Source: UBA1206 sp045600105 (GTDB lineage Bacteria > Bacillota > Clostridia > Oscillospirales > CAG-382). From it: a DNA stretch of 64,000 nucleotides. Positions 52,933-63,000 of this stretch are shown piece by piece. Every line of letters begins with the position of its first letter. The first letter of the stretch is position 1. Under the pieces are notes generated by a model. That model was not told the DNA's origin, ran no database searches, and saw only the letters and a program-made list of their open reading frames with translations. Location: assembly GCA_045600105.1 (NCBI GenBank), contig JAZRXG010000026.1, positions 1-64,000 on the forward strand. The letters are read 5' to 3'. Position numbers and translations under genes: made by a program.

Positions 52933-54655
52933 ATACCCGTTTTTCGTATACCGTTCTGCCGTCCTTGAAAAGGCCGAACGTGTTTTTTTCATAATCGAAC
53001 GTCATGACGCTTCCGTCGGAATAGGTGACGCGCACATTCCCGTCACTTCCGACGTCGTGAGAGGTCATAAAGTGATCCTGCAGATAGGAAAGGACGCGGT
53101 ATTCATCGTAAACTTCCTTTAACATGGCGACGCTTTCCTTCAGATCTTCGTCGGTCCCGCAGGTCATATCCGTTTTGCCCATCCAGTCCTTGTTCGGGTC
53201 GGTCATGAACTTCGAATAGAAGTAAAACGACGGTCTTCCGCCGAATTCGTAAAGGAGCAGTCTGCTTTTTTTGCCCTTAAGATTCACGTTGACGGTGAGC
53301 GAATAGGGGTTCGAAAGGCAGATGCCGTGATAGATGAGCTGCCAAAACGGTATAAAGCGGCTCGCGAGCGGAGTGAGAGAAGCGTCCGTCGGCTTCATCG
53401 AAACGTAAAGAGCGTAGTCGAGATAAGGAGCGATAAAGCTTCTGCCGCCTTCGGAGCTGAAGCCTCCGAAAAGGTCATTGCAAAGCTTTGCGATCTTTAT
53501 ATAATACTCCGCGCTTTTTCCTTTGTCGCAGGGGTGTGACTCGTCATAGCAGCGAAGCAGGTCGGCGATGCCGATGACGTCGACGTAGTGAGGTCCGTCA
53601 AAGCCGAGCTTCTTCACCTTCGGCAGTTCACTTGCCGCGATGGCGTACGCTCTTTCGGGGCATATCTTGCGTGCTTTTCCGCCGCCCCACATCTGGGCGT
53701 CGAACTCGTGGCAGCCGTTTTTGTCCTTCAGCAGGTCGTTCACGTCGTAATTGTCGGCAATGCTGTACGCCTCGGAGCTGTTGGTGTGGCAGGTCACGCG
53801 GTAGCCGAGTTTTTTCGCTTTTTCAAGCAGTTTTTCAAGTCCTTCTTCACCGCCGAGCAGAGGTTCGGGCGGGAATATCTGCGGCCAGCGTCCGTCGTGC
53901 CCGCTTTTGTTCCAGCCGACAAGGCAGAATTCAACGTCGTCGATACCCTGCTTTTTGCATTCGTCCATCAGGTCTCCGACACGTTCGAACGTGCAGGCGA
54001 CGTGAACGGGCGGCTCGTTTTCCTCGGTCTGTTCGGGAACGGGTGACGGCACCGGCTTCCACGCCTGACGTATGCGGACATAAAGCGACTTTTTGGCGTA
54101 GCCGAGCACATCGTTTCCGCGTTCGGAAATCGGACGGCATATACCGTTTTCAAGCAGATACGTTCTGTACCAGCCGGCAAGACCGGAATACGACGCGTCG
54201 TCGTAGCCAACGCTTTCGTATACGACGCTTATATCTTCATACGGAGCGTCGCCGTTCAGATAAAAACGCGGATAAAGATAATACGTGCCGTTTTCGACTC
54301 CGACGATGACCGAGCATAATTCTCTCATGCCTTCGGCACGGGCGAAAAAGCTGTTTTCGCGTAGCTTTGCGCCGAAAACGGGCAGAAACGCGCTCTTGCC
54401 GCCGGAGCAGAACTCGGTGTCGTCAAGCGGCTTGAATTCGGTTATGAAGCTGTCGTAATAATGCGCTCCCTCGGGGACGATAAAGTATCCGCTTCTTCCC
54501 GCTTCGGCACGCACGCAGTCAAAGCCGATATCGACGTATTCGGCGTTTTGTATATCACGCTTTGATATTTTTACGGTAAACGCGTTTCCGTTTTTCGTAA
54601 CGTCGGCAGGCATTTCACGCACGTCACCGTTCGTATATTTTACTCTTGCTTTCAT
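52931..54655 (-). CDS. Putative glycoside hydrolase-like protein (DUF5696-like)
   Basis: A 574-residue soluble protein without a signal peptide. An N-terminal beta-rich region (1-190) precedes a probable TIM barrel (about 215-480), with DDVEFCLVGWNKSGHDGRWP, GYRVTCHTNSSEAY, LGFDGPHYVDVIGI and CDLF-like segments giving Asp/Glu/His at barrel strand ends. The general layout resembles DUF5696 glycosidase-like proteins, but I am not certain. The start at 54655 overlaps the upstream gene as ATGA; a longer frame lies in the neighbour. Last gene of the Fe-S cluster operon. Confidence 0.5.
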   Translation of the reverse strand: MKARVKYTNGDVREMPADVTKNGNAFTVKISKRDIQNAEYVDIGFDCVRAEAGRSGYFIVPEGAHYYDSFITEFKPLDDTEFCSGGKSAFLPVFGAKLRENSFFARAEGMRELCSVIVGVENGTYYLYPRFYLNGDAPYEDISVVYESVGYDDASYSGLAGWYRTYLLENGICRPISERGNDVLGYAKKSLYVRIRQAWKPVPSPVPEQTEENEPPVHVACTFERVGDLMDECKKQGIDDVEFCLVGWNKSGHDGRWPQIFPPEPLLGGEEGLEKLLEKAKKLGYRVTCHTNSSEAYSIADNYDVNDLLKDKNGCHEFDAQMWGGGKARKICPERAYAIAASELPKVKKLGFDGPHYVDVIGIADLLRCYDESHPCDKGKSAEYYIKIAKLCNDLFGGFSSEGGRSFIAPYLDYALYVSMKPTDASLTPLASRFIPFWQLIYHGICLSNPYSLTVNVNLKGKKSRLLLYEFGGRPSFYFYSKFMTDPNKDWMGKTDMTCGTDEDLKESVAMLKEVYDEYRVLSYLQDHFMTSHDVGSDGNVRVTYSDGSVMTFDYEKNTFGLFKDGRTVYEKRV

Positions 54656-55602
54656 TTTTCGTTTTTGAAGTCGTCGAGCGAAAACGACCACGGCTCCCTC
54701 TCGCGGTATTTGTGGGTGTAGACGCGTCTGAGTTTTCCCGCTTCTTCGAGATGACTGTAACAGGCGACGTCGCACTCGCGTCCGCAGATGGAGCACTGGT
54801 ACGCGTGCTGCGCCGGCGGATAGAAATAGATGCGGTCGAGTATGCGTCTCGCCGATTCGGGAGTTACCTTTGCCTCGCCTCCGATTATGTCGAGACGGTC
54901 CTTTAATTCCGCGAAAGCGTCAGGACCCATGAACGGATTCCTGAGTCCGTTCGCGCCGTTGTAATAGACAGCGCACTGCCACGGATCGGTTTTGCCGTTT
55001 TCGTCGATCGCGTGCCCGGGGCAGCGTTTCGCACATTCGCCGCAGGAGTCGCACAGATGTGATTCACATATCTCGTCGGGCTCGAGCTCGGCGTCGGTAA
55101 GCACGAAGCAGTAACGGATGAGCGGCCCGAACGTGTCGTTCAGCAAAGCACCGTGAAAGCCCTTTTCACCGATGCCGCACTTCACCGCCGAACCGACGAA
55201 ATCCATTTGCGGTTCTCTCGTCACTCCGCGGAAGATGACGTCGTAGGCGACTTCGGGGTTGGTGCTGTTTTCTTCTGCCATTATGGTCTGGTGGCGTCTT
55301 TGCGGAAGAGCGGTATAGCCGTTTTCCTCAATTAGATTCGCGACTCTGAGCTGTGCCATGGGCATAACGGTCTCTTCCATATTTTCGACCGCCATCGTGG
55401 TGTACTGATAAAAAGTCGTGCCCTCTTCGATTCCGCGGAACATTCCGCGAAGCAGTCCGAACGCAAGGCATATCACCGTTTTGGTTTCGGGCATGATGCG
55501 TCTCACGGGGTCGTCGGCGTCAAAGCGGTCAATCGGAGAAAAACCGACGATATCCGCCATATTTTCTTTTGCCATCTTTATGACGTCTTCTTTAAGGCTC
55601 AT
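54652..55602 (-). CDS. 4Fe-4S double-cluster protein, paralogue 1
   Basis: A 316-residue protein related to the reductase half of epoxyqueuosine reductase (QueG) and reductive dehalogenases. Cysteine motifs CDSCGECAKRCPGHAI near residue 186 and CSICGRECDVACYSHL near 280 should bind two 4Fe-4S clusters. The N-terminal region has AKENMADIVGFSPIDRF and a corrinoid-type fold is possible. It overlaps its neighbours on both sides by 4 bases. The reaction is unknown; three related genes here suggest a shared redox pathway rather than queuosine synthesis. Confidence 0.7.
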   Translation of the reverse strand: MSLKEDVIKMAKENMADIVGFSPIDRFDADDPVRRIMPETKTVICLAFGLLRGMFRGIEEGTTFYQYTTMAVENMEETVMPMAQLRVANLIEENGYTALPQRRHQTIMAEENSTNPEVAYDVIFRGVTREPQMDFVGSAVKCGIGEKGFHGALLNDTFGPLIRYCFVLTDAELEPDEICESHLCDSCGECAKRCPGHAIDENGKTDPWQCAVYYNGANGLRNPFMGPDAFAELKDRLDIIGGEAKVTPESARRILDRIYFYPPAQHAYQCSICGRECDVACYSHLEEAGKLRRVYTHKYREREPWSFSLDDFKNEK

Positions 55603-56501
55603 ATCTTTCCGACCTCCTTCAGATGCTTATAGCAGGCGATGTCGCACCGTCTGCCGCATATACACGGCGCGTATCCGTTGTGGGTGTTGGGAAGGAAACA
55701 AAGACTCGGATATATCTTTCTTGCCGAAACGGGATCGAAACGCTTTTTGCCGTCGAGTATATCGTCACGTTCGGGGTCGTCTTTGAGGAATTCGTCGGTG
55801 AGGAACGGATTGTCGCGGAAGGCGCCGCGGTAAGTCACCGCGCACTGCCACGTGTCGAGCCCGTTTTCGCCGATGGCGTTCCCGGGGCAAGCCTTTGCGC
55901 ACTCTCCGCAGCCGTCGCAGAGTTTTTCGCGGAGCGGTTCATCGGGTTCGAGCGGCGCGTCGGTCACGATGAAGGCGTATCTCATGAACGGGCCGTGACC
56001 CTTGGCGATTATCCTGCCGTTGAGTCCTTCCTCGCCGATGCCGCACGCCTTTGCCGCTTTGCCGAAATCTATGAAAACGTCGGGTGACGGCTTTCCGTCC
56101 TCGACGGGATCGGAAACGAGCTCGAACGTATCCACGACTTCGGGGTTGGTGGTCTTGTCGCCGCGGGCTTTGAGGTTGGGTACGCTTCTCTGCAGGCAGG
56201 CGTCGTAGCCCTCGTTTTCGATGATACGTCCCATTTTGAACAGGAATATCTCCGAGAACTCGTCGTCGATATACTTTACGCCCTCTGTCATATATGTGTA
56301 AAACTGCCGCTTTTCTTCCATTGCGCGGTAAAGTCCGCGGGGAACGGCAAAGCCGAAGCCGATTATGCATTTTGCGTTCGGCAATATCATTTTCGGGTCT
56401 TTTTCGATCGCTTCACCGTCGAAAAAGCCGATATCGCCGACACCGCAGACGGCGGCGCCGTATTCGCGTGCTTTTTGCTTTATGTATTCAGTTGTCAGCA
56501 T
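55599..56501 (-). CDS. 4Fe-4S double-cluster protein, paralogue 2
   Basis: A 300-residue sister of the preceding gene. CDGCGECAKACPGNAI (near residue 196) and CICGRRCDIACYKHL (near 278) hold the cysteines, and DAPLEPDEPLREKLC introduces the first cluster as in its paralogues. The N-terminus (AREYGAAVCGVGDIGFFDG) is a typical start of the family. Coupled by overlap to paralogue 1 and to the cupin gene. Confidence 0.7.
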   Translation of the reverse strand: MLTTEYIKQKAREYGAAVCGVGDIGFFDGEAIEKDPKMILPNAKCIIGFGFAVPRGLYRAMEEKRQFYTYMTEGVKYIDDEFSEIFLFKMGRIIENEGYDACLQRSVPNLKARGDKTTNPEVVDTFELVSDPVEDGKPSPDVFIDFGKAAKACGIGEEGLNGRIIAKGHGPFMRYAFIVTDAPLEPDEPLREKLCDGCGECAKACPGNAIGENGLDTWQCAVTYRGAFRDNPFLTDEFLKDDPERDDILDGKKRFDPVSARKIYPSLCFLPNTHNGYAPCICGRRCDIACYKHLKEVGKI

Positions 56502-56850
56502 CCCATACCACCCTTTCGGTATTTTCTTTTGACGTGTTTCTGTTTTCCACCACCAGCACCGTCGCGTCAGGACTGACGGTGATATGGTGCCATACGCCGC
56601 GTTTTATATTGTAAACTTTGGTTTTTTCCATAGGTATTTCGGCAATTTCCGCGTCCTTGACGTAAAGAACGGCTTCCCCTTCGAGCAGGACGAACACCTC
56701 ATCCGTCTGAAAGTGACGCTCGAGAACGCTTTTGGAAGCAAAGCGTTCGGAACAACGCAGGAACGCCACGCTCCAGCCGTCATACTCGACGAGTCTGCGG
56801 AAATCGCTGCCGGAATACGAGCTTATTTCAACTAACGATCCAGTTTCCAT
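56488..56850 (-). CDS. Small cupin-domain protein
   Basis: A 120-residue single cupin barrel. ERHFQTDEVFVLLEGEAVLYV followed by YNIKRGVWHHITV gives the conserved cupin motifs 1 and 2 (H-x5-E and G-x-x-H). It could bind a metal or a small sugar or acid. The start is uncertain: no good ribosome site lies near the ATG at 56850, which is inside the next gene upstream by 19 bases. Nested between the Fe-S paralogues, so it probably works in the same pathway. Confidence 0.65.
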   Translation of the reverse strand: METGSLVEISSYSGSDFRRLVEYDGWSVAFLRCSERFASKSVLERHFQTDEVFVLLEGEAVLYVKDAEIAEIPMEKTKVYNIKRGVWHHITVSPDATVLVVENRNTSKENTERVVWDADN

Positions 56851-57911
56851 GGTTTTTTCGTACGGAGCGGCTCCTTGAAGCGCCCCTCCAGACATCCGCC
56901 TTTCTTTTCGAGCATGGAAACGCAGCCTCTGATGCAGCCGCCGCATTTCGCCATATTGTATCCGACCCAGCTCGGGAAATATTTCTGAAGCGCGGTATAG
57001 ACCTTCATTATCTCTTTTTCGTCGGCGACATCGGTCTTTCCTTCAAGCAGGTCGAGAGCGCCGTCCTCGTTGTCGTCGAATACCTTTTTGGGCACGAACG
57101 GGTTGTAGTATCTGCCGGCGTGAGTATAGAACGCGTAGCATCTCCACATATCTATATCCGCCCACTCGCATATCTTGCCGTCGAGGTCGACTTTTACCGT
57201 TCTGCCCTCTTTGATATCGGGAATGCAATGTCCCGGGCATTCGCGGACACACGCCATGCAGCGTCTGCAAAGCGGCTTGCCGCTGTACATTTCGTCGTAT
57301 TCGAGTTCGGCGTCGGTGAACAGGAACGCAACGCGCTGAAGCGGCCCGAATTCGGGGGTGAGCAGCATTTTGCTGTAGCCTATCTCACCGAGTCCGCAGG
57401 CGACCGCCGCGAGACGGAAATGGAACTGCAGGTCGGGCGACGCGCTGCCTTCCCTTACGGGACGCGTGAACTGCACGCTTCTGTGGTGCGCCGTGGACGT
57501 TTTGGCGTTTTCGTTTATTTCGATCTGTTCTTCGGGCGACAGAGTGTTTCCGGGGCTGCCGTCCATATCGGATATCGAGCCGCGCGCGCCGGTATTGCGG
57601 TAAACGAACGCCTCGTATCCTTCGGATTCGATATATTTACCCACCTGATACAGTACAGCGGGCGCGAATATCTCGTTGATTCCGCCGTATGCCATCGACG
57701 GATACTGATAGAACTGAGTTCCCTCCTCGATGCCTCTCTGCACGCCGCGCGGTATGCGGAACACGAAACCTATCATGCTTTTTGCGCGCGGGAAAAGAAG
57801 CGCGGGGTTCATATCCGCGGGCGCACCCTTCATGCGCGATACGGGGGCGATGCCGCATTTATCGGCGCCCGCCTCAAGCGCTATTTGCTTTATCATCTGA
57901 CTTGTGAGCAT
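56832..57911 (-). CDS. 4Fe-4S double-cluster protein, paralogue 3
   Basis: A 359-residue, longer member of the trio. CRRCMACVRECPGHCI (near residue 225) and a second Cys group KCGGCIRGCVSM (near 330) mark the clusters. The N-terminus begins MIKQIALEAGADKCGIAPVSRMKG and a middle insertion (RSVQFTRPVREGSASPDLQFHF) matches the family's substrate loop. It is adjacent to the U32-like gene, one base apart, and so part of the same transcript. Confidence 0.7.
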   Translation of the reverse strand: MLTSQMIKQIALEAGADKCGIAPVSRMKGAPADMNPALLFPRAKSMIGFVFRIPRGVQRGIEEGTQFYQYPSMAYGGINEIFAPAVLYQVGKYIESEGYEAFVYRNTGARGSISDMDGSPGNTLSPEEQIEINENAKTSTAHHRSVQFTRPVREGSASPDLQFHFRLAAVACGLGEIGYSKMLLTPEFGPLQRVAFLFTDAELEYDEMYSGKPLCRRCMACVRECPGHCIPDIKEGRTVKVDLDGKICEWADIDMWRCYAFYTHAGRYYNPFVPKKVFDDNEDGALDLLEGKTDVADEKEIMKVYTALQKYFPSWVGYNMAKCGGCIRGCVSMLEKKGGCLEGRFKEPLRTKKPWKLDR

Positions 57912-58967
57912 TTATTTTTCCTCCGTTTCCGAAGATTCGGCAATATAGAATGAGTTTTCAAGCGATACGAGTGCTTTTTTGAGTACGTCGGCGCAGTACG
58001 CGCAGCTTTCGCAGTTCTTGGCGCAGCCGAACACGTTTGACGCGAAATCCGACGGGATAAGTGAATTTTCAATGATATACGGTGAGATCACTCCGGTGTG
58101 ATCGGGCTCGAGCAGGTCCATCACCGACCCGATATAGCGTCCCTCGATATACGCGCGAAGCACCCTTGACGGTGCGCGGTTGACACGCGTCGCGAGCTTA
58201 ACCGAGTCGAAATAGGGCTCGTAAAGCGGTATATCCTCGGGACGGACGAAATTGGTCTGCGCAAGGTATCGGATGAGGTTTTCGGGCGACGCGAGGTATT
58301 CGCGGCATATCCCCGTGAACTGATAGGCGTTGTCCATCGCGGCGATCTCGGACTCGTGCGACACGAGATTGTCGTGAAAAACGTGAGCCGAGCAGTTGTT
58401 CAGGCAGCCGCTGTTGGCGAGCAGCAGAAGCTCTTTGCCGTTATCGCGGCACCAGCTTGAAAGCTCTTTTATTTTCGCCCCGTCTCTGTTGCATTCGCGC
58501 TTCATGTAAAAGCTGTCGAACAGATGCGAAACGTATCTCATACCGTCGATCGTGCCTATTTCCATATTTACGGAAGCGCGCACGGAAAGACGTTCGAAAT
58601 TGTTCTTTATAAATTTGGCGATGAGGGGCGACGTGGTGGTGACGACCGAAAGACCGCAACTTTCACTGAGGAAGTCGACCGTTTCGCCGATCTTTTCAAA
58701 GAAAGCGCGTGACTGCGCGTCCCTGCCGTAGCACATACCGTTAAGAAGAAGGTCGAGTTTTATTCCGTTTTGCGCGAACTTTTTAAGGTCTTCGAGCTGT
58801 CCGGCGTTTGCCTCCCACGGATAAACGGAGGAATTTCCCGCCGCGGTCTGCTGTCTGCCGTTCGGGAAGCCGCCGAAAGCGAAATACACTTCCCCGACTT
58901 TTTCCTTACTGCCTATAATATACGATACGAAATCGTCGGACATCTGATAGCCTACGTTGAATTTCAT
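57912..58967 (-). CDS. Peptidase U32-like iron-sulfur protein
   Basis: A 351-residue protein with a TIM-barrel pattern (VGEVYFAFGGFPNGRQQ, KLDLLLNGMCYG, VRASVNMEIG). Cysteine groups LANSGCLNNCSAHV and CAKNCESCAYC sit where U32-family proteins such as UbiU/UbiV, YhbU and RlhA hold a 4Fe-4S cluster. U32 proteins act in oxygen-independent hydroxylation of ubiquinone or RNA, not in proteolysis. Here it opens the Fe-S operon, divergent from the AraC gene. The partner or substrate is unknown. Confidence 0.65.
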   Translation of the reverse strand: MKFNVGYQMSDDFVSYIIGSKEKVGEVYFAFGGFPNGRQQTAAGNSSVYPWEANAGQLEDLKKFAQNGIKLDLLLNGMCYGRDAQSRAFFEKIGETVDFLSESCGLSVVTTTSPLIAKFIKNNFERLSVRASVNMEIGTIDGMRYVSHLFDSFYMKRECNRDGAKIKELSSWCRDNGKELLLLANSGCLNNCSAHVFHDNLVSHESEIAAMDNAYQFTGICREYLASPENLIRYLAQTNFVRPEDIPLYEPYFDSVKLATRVNRAPSRVLRAYIEGRYIGSVMDLLEPDHTGVISPYIIENSLIPSDFASNVFGCAKNCESCAYCADVLKKALVSLENSFYIAESSETEEK

Positions 58968-58985
58968 CGGTTTCTCCTTTCGCGC

Positions 58986-59014
58986 TTGACAAACGCGATA
59001 CTTTTTGATAAATT
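58986..59014 (+). promoter_or_regulatory. Promoter of the AraC-type regulator gene
   Basis: TTGACA (about 58986-58991) and TAAATT (about 59009-59014) with a 17-base spacer, in the 66-base divergent gap with the U32-like gene. The short gap means that AraC-type regulation could act on both genes. Confidence 0.7.
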
Positions 59015-59033
59015 AAACGAGAGGTGAAAACGC

Positions 59034-59873
59034 ATGGAATTATATGAACTCAATCCGTATATCCGTTACTGCAGTCAGCTTCCCAAGCCGTGGGCGTCGC
59101 CGTTTCCGGTAAAAGCCTACGACTGCAGGCTTTATTACGTTTTTTCGGGGAAAGGCTCTTATCACATACAGGACCGTATATATCCGATAGAGGAAGATAC
59201 GCTCGTTTTCATACCGTCCGGTATGACTTATCAGCTCCGCTACGAAAGCAAGGAGCCGTTTTCGCTGATGATACTCAACTTTGACATGACGCAGGAGAAG
59301 CGTTCGGTAACGGGCAGCATGGAGCCAAGCTTCTGCCGCGATTTCAAAGAAGAAAACCGGATAAGGACTCCGGCGCCGTTTGACAAGCCGATCGTCATTT
59401 CCGCGCCGTCGGTCAAGGAATACATGGAAAACATTCTTGCCGAATTCGCGGCGAAAAAACTTAACTACGCGGAATACGGAAGCACTCTGCTGCGGCTCGT
59501 GCTCATCGAAATGTTCAAGATGACGTCTGTCGGCAAGACCGAAGCCAAACTCACGCACAAGATAACGCAGTATGTCTGCGACCATTTCGGTGAAAACATA
59601 ACCATCGACTCGCTCGCCGAATATCTCAATTACAACGCCAAGTACATCAACCGCGTGTTCCGCAAAGAAACGGGAAGCTCCATCCATCAGTTCATTCTGA
59701 AGTACCGCGTGCAGCGTTCGCAGAGGCTATTGCAGAAGACCGAGCTTTCGATAACCGAGATAGCGTCATTCTGCGGCTTTTCGAGTCAGACGCATTTTTC
59801 GTCGGTGTTTTCCAAGACCGTGGGACTCACGCCGTCGGAATACCGCAAGCAGAAGGGGCAGAAGAATATCTGA
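59034..59873 (+). CDS. AraC-family transcriptional regulator
   Basis: A 279-residue regulator. An N-terminal cupin-like sensor (about 25-100: YYVFSGKGSYHIQDRIYPIEEDTLVFIPSGMTYQLRY) precedes two AraC helix-turn-helix motifs (about 185-275: ITIDSLAEYLNYNAKYINRVFRKETG, then SITEIASFCGFSSQTHFSSVFSKTVGLTPSEYR). It is transcribed away from the Fe-S cluster operon and is its likely regulator, responding to a small effector, probably a sugar or glycoside. Confidence 0.88.
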   Translation: MELYELNPYIRYCSQLPKPWASPFPVKAYDCRLYYVFSGKGSYHIQDRIYPIEEDTLVFIPSGMTYQLRYESKEPFSLMILNFDMTQEKRSVTGSMEPSFCRDFKEENRIRTPAPFDKPIVISAPSVKEYMENILAEFAAKKLNYAEYGSTLLRLVLIEMFKMTSVGKTEAKLTHKITQYVCDHFGENITIDSLAEYLNYNAKYINRVFRKETGSSIHQFILKYRVQRSQRLLQKTELSITEIASFCGFSSQTHFSSVFSKTVGLTPSEYRKQKGQKNI

Positions 59874-60006
59874 CGCGCCATTATTCCTCAAATTTGATTA
59901 TATCATATATAAATCCCTTTGTAAATTCAAATAAGGAACATTTATGTGATATATTGATACTTTTTCATTTCTATTCGTTGCCATCCGGCGAACTTGTCAA
60001 ACGCAA

Positions 60007-60036
60007 AAAGAGTGCTGTGGAAGCACTCTTTTTTAT
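60007..60036 (-). terminator. Terminator after the DUF4855 gene
   Basis: Stem AAGAGTGCT with AGCACTCTT and a 5-base loop, with A and T runs on both sides, directly after the stop on the minus strand. Confidence 0.75.
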
Positions 60037-60039
60037 TAT

Positions 60040-63000
60040 TTATCCGACGTTGACGACAACGCGGCAATAATCGGAATAGCCGAGACGTTCGGAATAGGTG
60101 AAGGTGAAAACGTCTTCACCCGTGAATCCGGACGCGGGATAATAAACGGCTTTGCCGTCGTTCGTGACCGTGACCGAACCGTGGGACGGAGACACTCCGA
60201 CCTTGAAGAACCTGTTCGACGCGTCGTCAACGAGATCGATAACGACGGGAGCGTCCTTTCCGGTATGTACGGCGGCGTCGTCAAGCGTATCGGGACGGAG
60301 CTTCAGCGTGCCTTTTATGAAGCGGTAGGTATAATCGTACATAAGGCGTCTGCCCGTGTCGCTTCTGTAGGCTTCTCCGTCAAAGTTCTTGAGCCCGATA
60401 TAATAGAAGTGTATCGCGTCGGTCATGTATCCGAGTTCGGCGCCTGACGCGAGGTAGTCGAAATATCGCTGCGTGGACGCAGTACCGAGTCCGCCCGCGA
60501 GATAATCCATCTCGAGCTCGATGCACATTCCGTACTTTTTGGCGATATTCGCGGCGTCGGTCAGCCTGCTCTTGGGCACGTCGTCGCTGAACGCGTAGTT
60601 GGGCTGCAGGCAGGCGATGTCGATGCCGACGTCTTTCCAATCGGTGTAACCAGCCGCCTGATAATACGGTATCCAGAAGACCTGACCGCCGTTTTCGTGC
60701 ACCTTTTCGGTGACGAACGAAACGACCGGCTTCAGGCTTTCGGTGATGCCTTCGTTGTACCAGTAGAATCCGCCGAACTCGACGTTTTCGTATTCGTGTT
60801 CCGACAGTTCTTTATAATATGTGTCGATGAGATAGCCCGCGATCTTCTTCATTCCGTCGTTCGTCAACGAGGTTTCGGTTTTTCCGTCGCCGTCAACGTC
60901 ACCGAAATCGGAGCTGTTGGGCGTATAGAGCGAAAGGAAATATTTGACCTTGTAGTCCGCGCTCAGAGAAAGCTCGTTCTTGAGTTTTCCGACAGCCGTA
61001 TCGAGAGCGCCGAGGTTCCTGTCGTCGGCGAAAATATGCTCCATGAGCCAGTCGACGTCGGACTTGTCGTATCTGTTCGAGCTGCCGGTATTGCCGTCGC
61101 TGTTGGACGGGAAGCCGCCGCTCATAAGGAAGAGCACGCCGTCAAACAGAGTGTCGACGGTCTTGCCGTCCTTGTCGGTGTAACCGATGATGTTCATGAG
61201 CGTTTCGACGGAAAAATCGTCGGTCTTGGAATGGTAAGCGAGGAAAACGTCGTGCGCTCCGCCGAGGATATCGGGAGAGGGAGACGCCCATTTGCCTCCG
61301 ACGCCGCCTTCCGAGTAAAGCGCAAATCCCGATTCCGCAAGGTTTGCCGCGTTTTCGACCGATTTCGTGCCGAACGCCTCCAATTCGGAAACGCCCGCCC
61401 ATATATTTACGTCAAAAGCGAAGCAGACAAAACGCGCTTTTACCGCTTTGTCAAGCGTGAGTTTTCCCGACGTAAGGAAGTCCGTGTCGGTCTTGATGCT
61501 GATATTGCCGGCGTCGAACCATTTTTCGCCGTCCGCCGAAAGTCTGACGTTCACCAAAGACGGTGCTTCGACGCCCCACGAATCAAGATCGGTGAATTCG
61601 GCGGTGAATTCCGAAAGAGCCGAAAGTTTTCCTATGTCAAAGTACAGCTCCCTTCCGGTGCCGCGCTGACATTTGAAAAACTCGCCGTTATGTATGTCGT
61701 TATCGGAAGCGCGTTTGCCGTCGGTAAGCACGCCGACGCCGTTGCTGCCGTTGTTTGCCATATCCGCGGGCGTCGTGAGAGACACGGTGTAAACGGGAAG
61801 ACCGAGGAGAAGATTTGTCTTTTCGCCGTAGCCGGACGAGTTTTTGTCCCAGTATACGTCGGTCTCGACCTTCGGGAGCACGACGGGAGGATACGTGCCC
61901 GCTTCGTTGGTCTCGTTACAGTAGGCGTATGCGCCGACCTCGTCGATAAGATACATTCTGCAAAGTTCGGACGAAGGCAGCGACACTCTGACGTACCTCG
62001 CCTTTACGGTGACGGGAAGCTCGAGCACGTAATCGTAAACGGTGTCAGACCCCGAGGTGGGAGCGTAAACGACGCCCACGTCGTTCCAGTCTTTGGCGTT
62101 GCTGCTTACCGCGAACGAAACGTAAGTCGGGAATCCCATGTCAAGCACGTCGAGAGACGCGGCATGGAGCGAAAACGCCGCGACGTCAGTACGTTCTCCG
62201 CCGATATCAAACGTTATATCAAAACCTTTGGTGCATTTGTATGCGACCCACGTATCGTTTTCGGTACCGATACCTTCGCTGCCGTCGGTCAGTTTATTGC
62301 CGTTGTCGGTGAAATTCCCTTCTGATCTCGCCGACGAGCTGTATCCTTTTCCGCGGATGGCGTCAAAACGGTTGAGAGTTCTGTCGGGCGTACCTGTTTT
62401 TATTTTATCGATAGAAGACGCGAGCTCTTTTTCGGTCAGCCGGCTGTTCTTGTATGCCTCTTCGACGACAAGCGCGAGGTCGTCTGCGCTTCTTTCGGGG
62501 GCGATGTCGGCAAACGCCGTGACTTCGTCGATGAATCCCCAGAAGTTTCCCGTAGTCACGTTGAAACGCACGTATCTCGCGGAAACGCTGTTTTCAAGCT
62601 CGATGACGCAGGTCTTGCAGGACGCGCTGCCGTCTCCTTTTATTTTGCGGGAACCGAGCGTCGTGAACGTGCTGCCGTCATCCGACACGGCGATGCCCAG
62701 AGAATACGGCGCCGAAATGCCTGACACGTCGATGTCGAGATAATCGAGTTCAAACGCGTAAAGTCTGTCGACTTTTGCTCCGAGGTCGACTGTCACGGCG
62801 AGTATGTTGTATTCGCCGATGCCGTAGCCCGCAAGACGCGGGTCGCTGTAAGCCGCACCCTCACGTTCGCAGCGTATGCCGTCGGTCAGCTCGATGCCGT
62901 GTGAGTCGGGGTAGCTGTCTCCTGCCGGCTTGGAAGTCGTGTAGACGCATCCGACGGTGACGGGAGTGCGGTAGGTGAACGTTTCGGCGCCCTCCGACTG

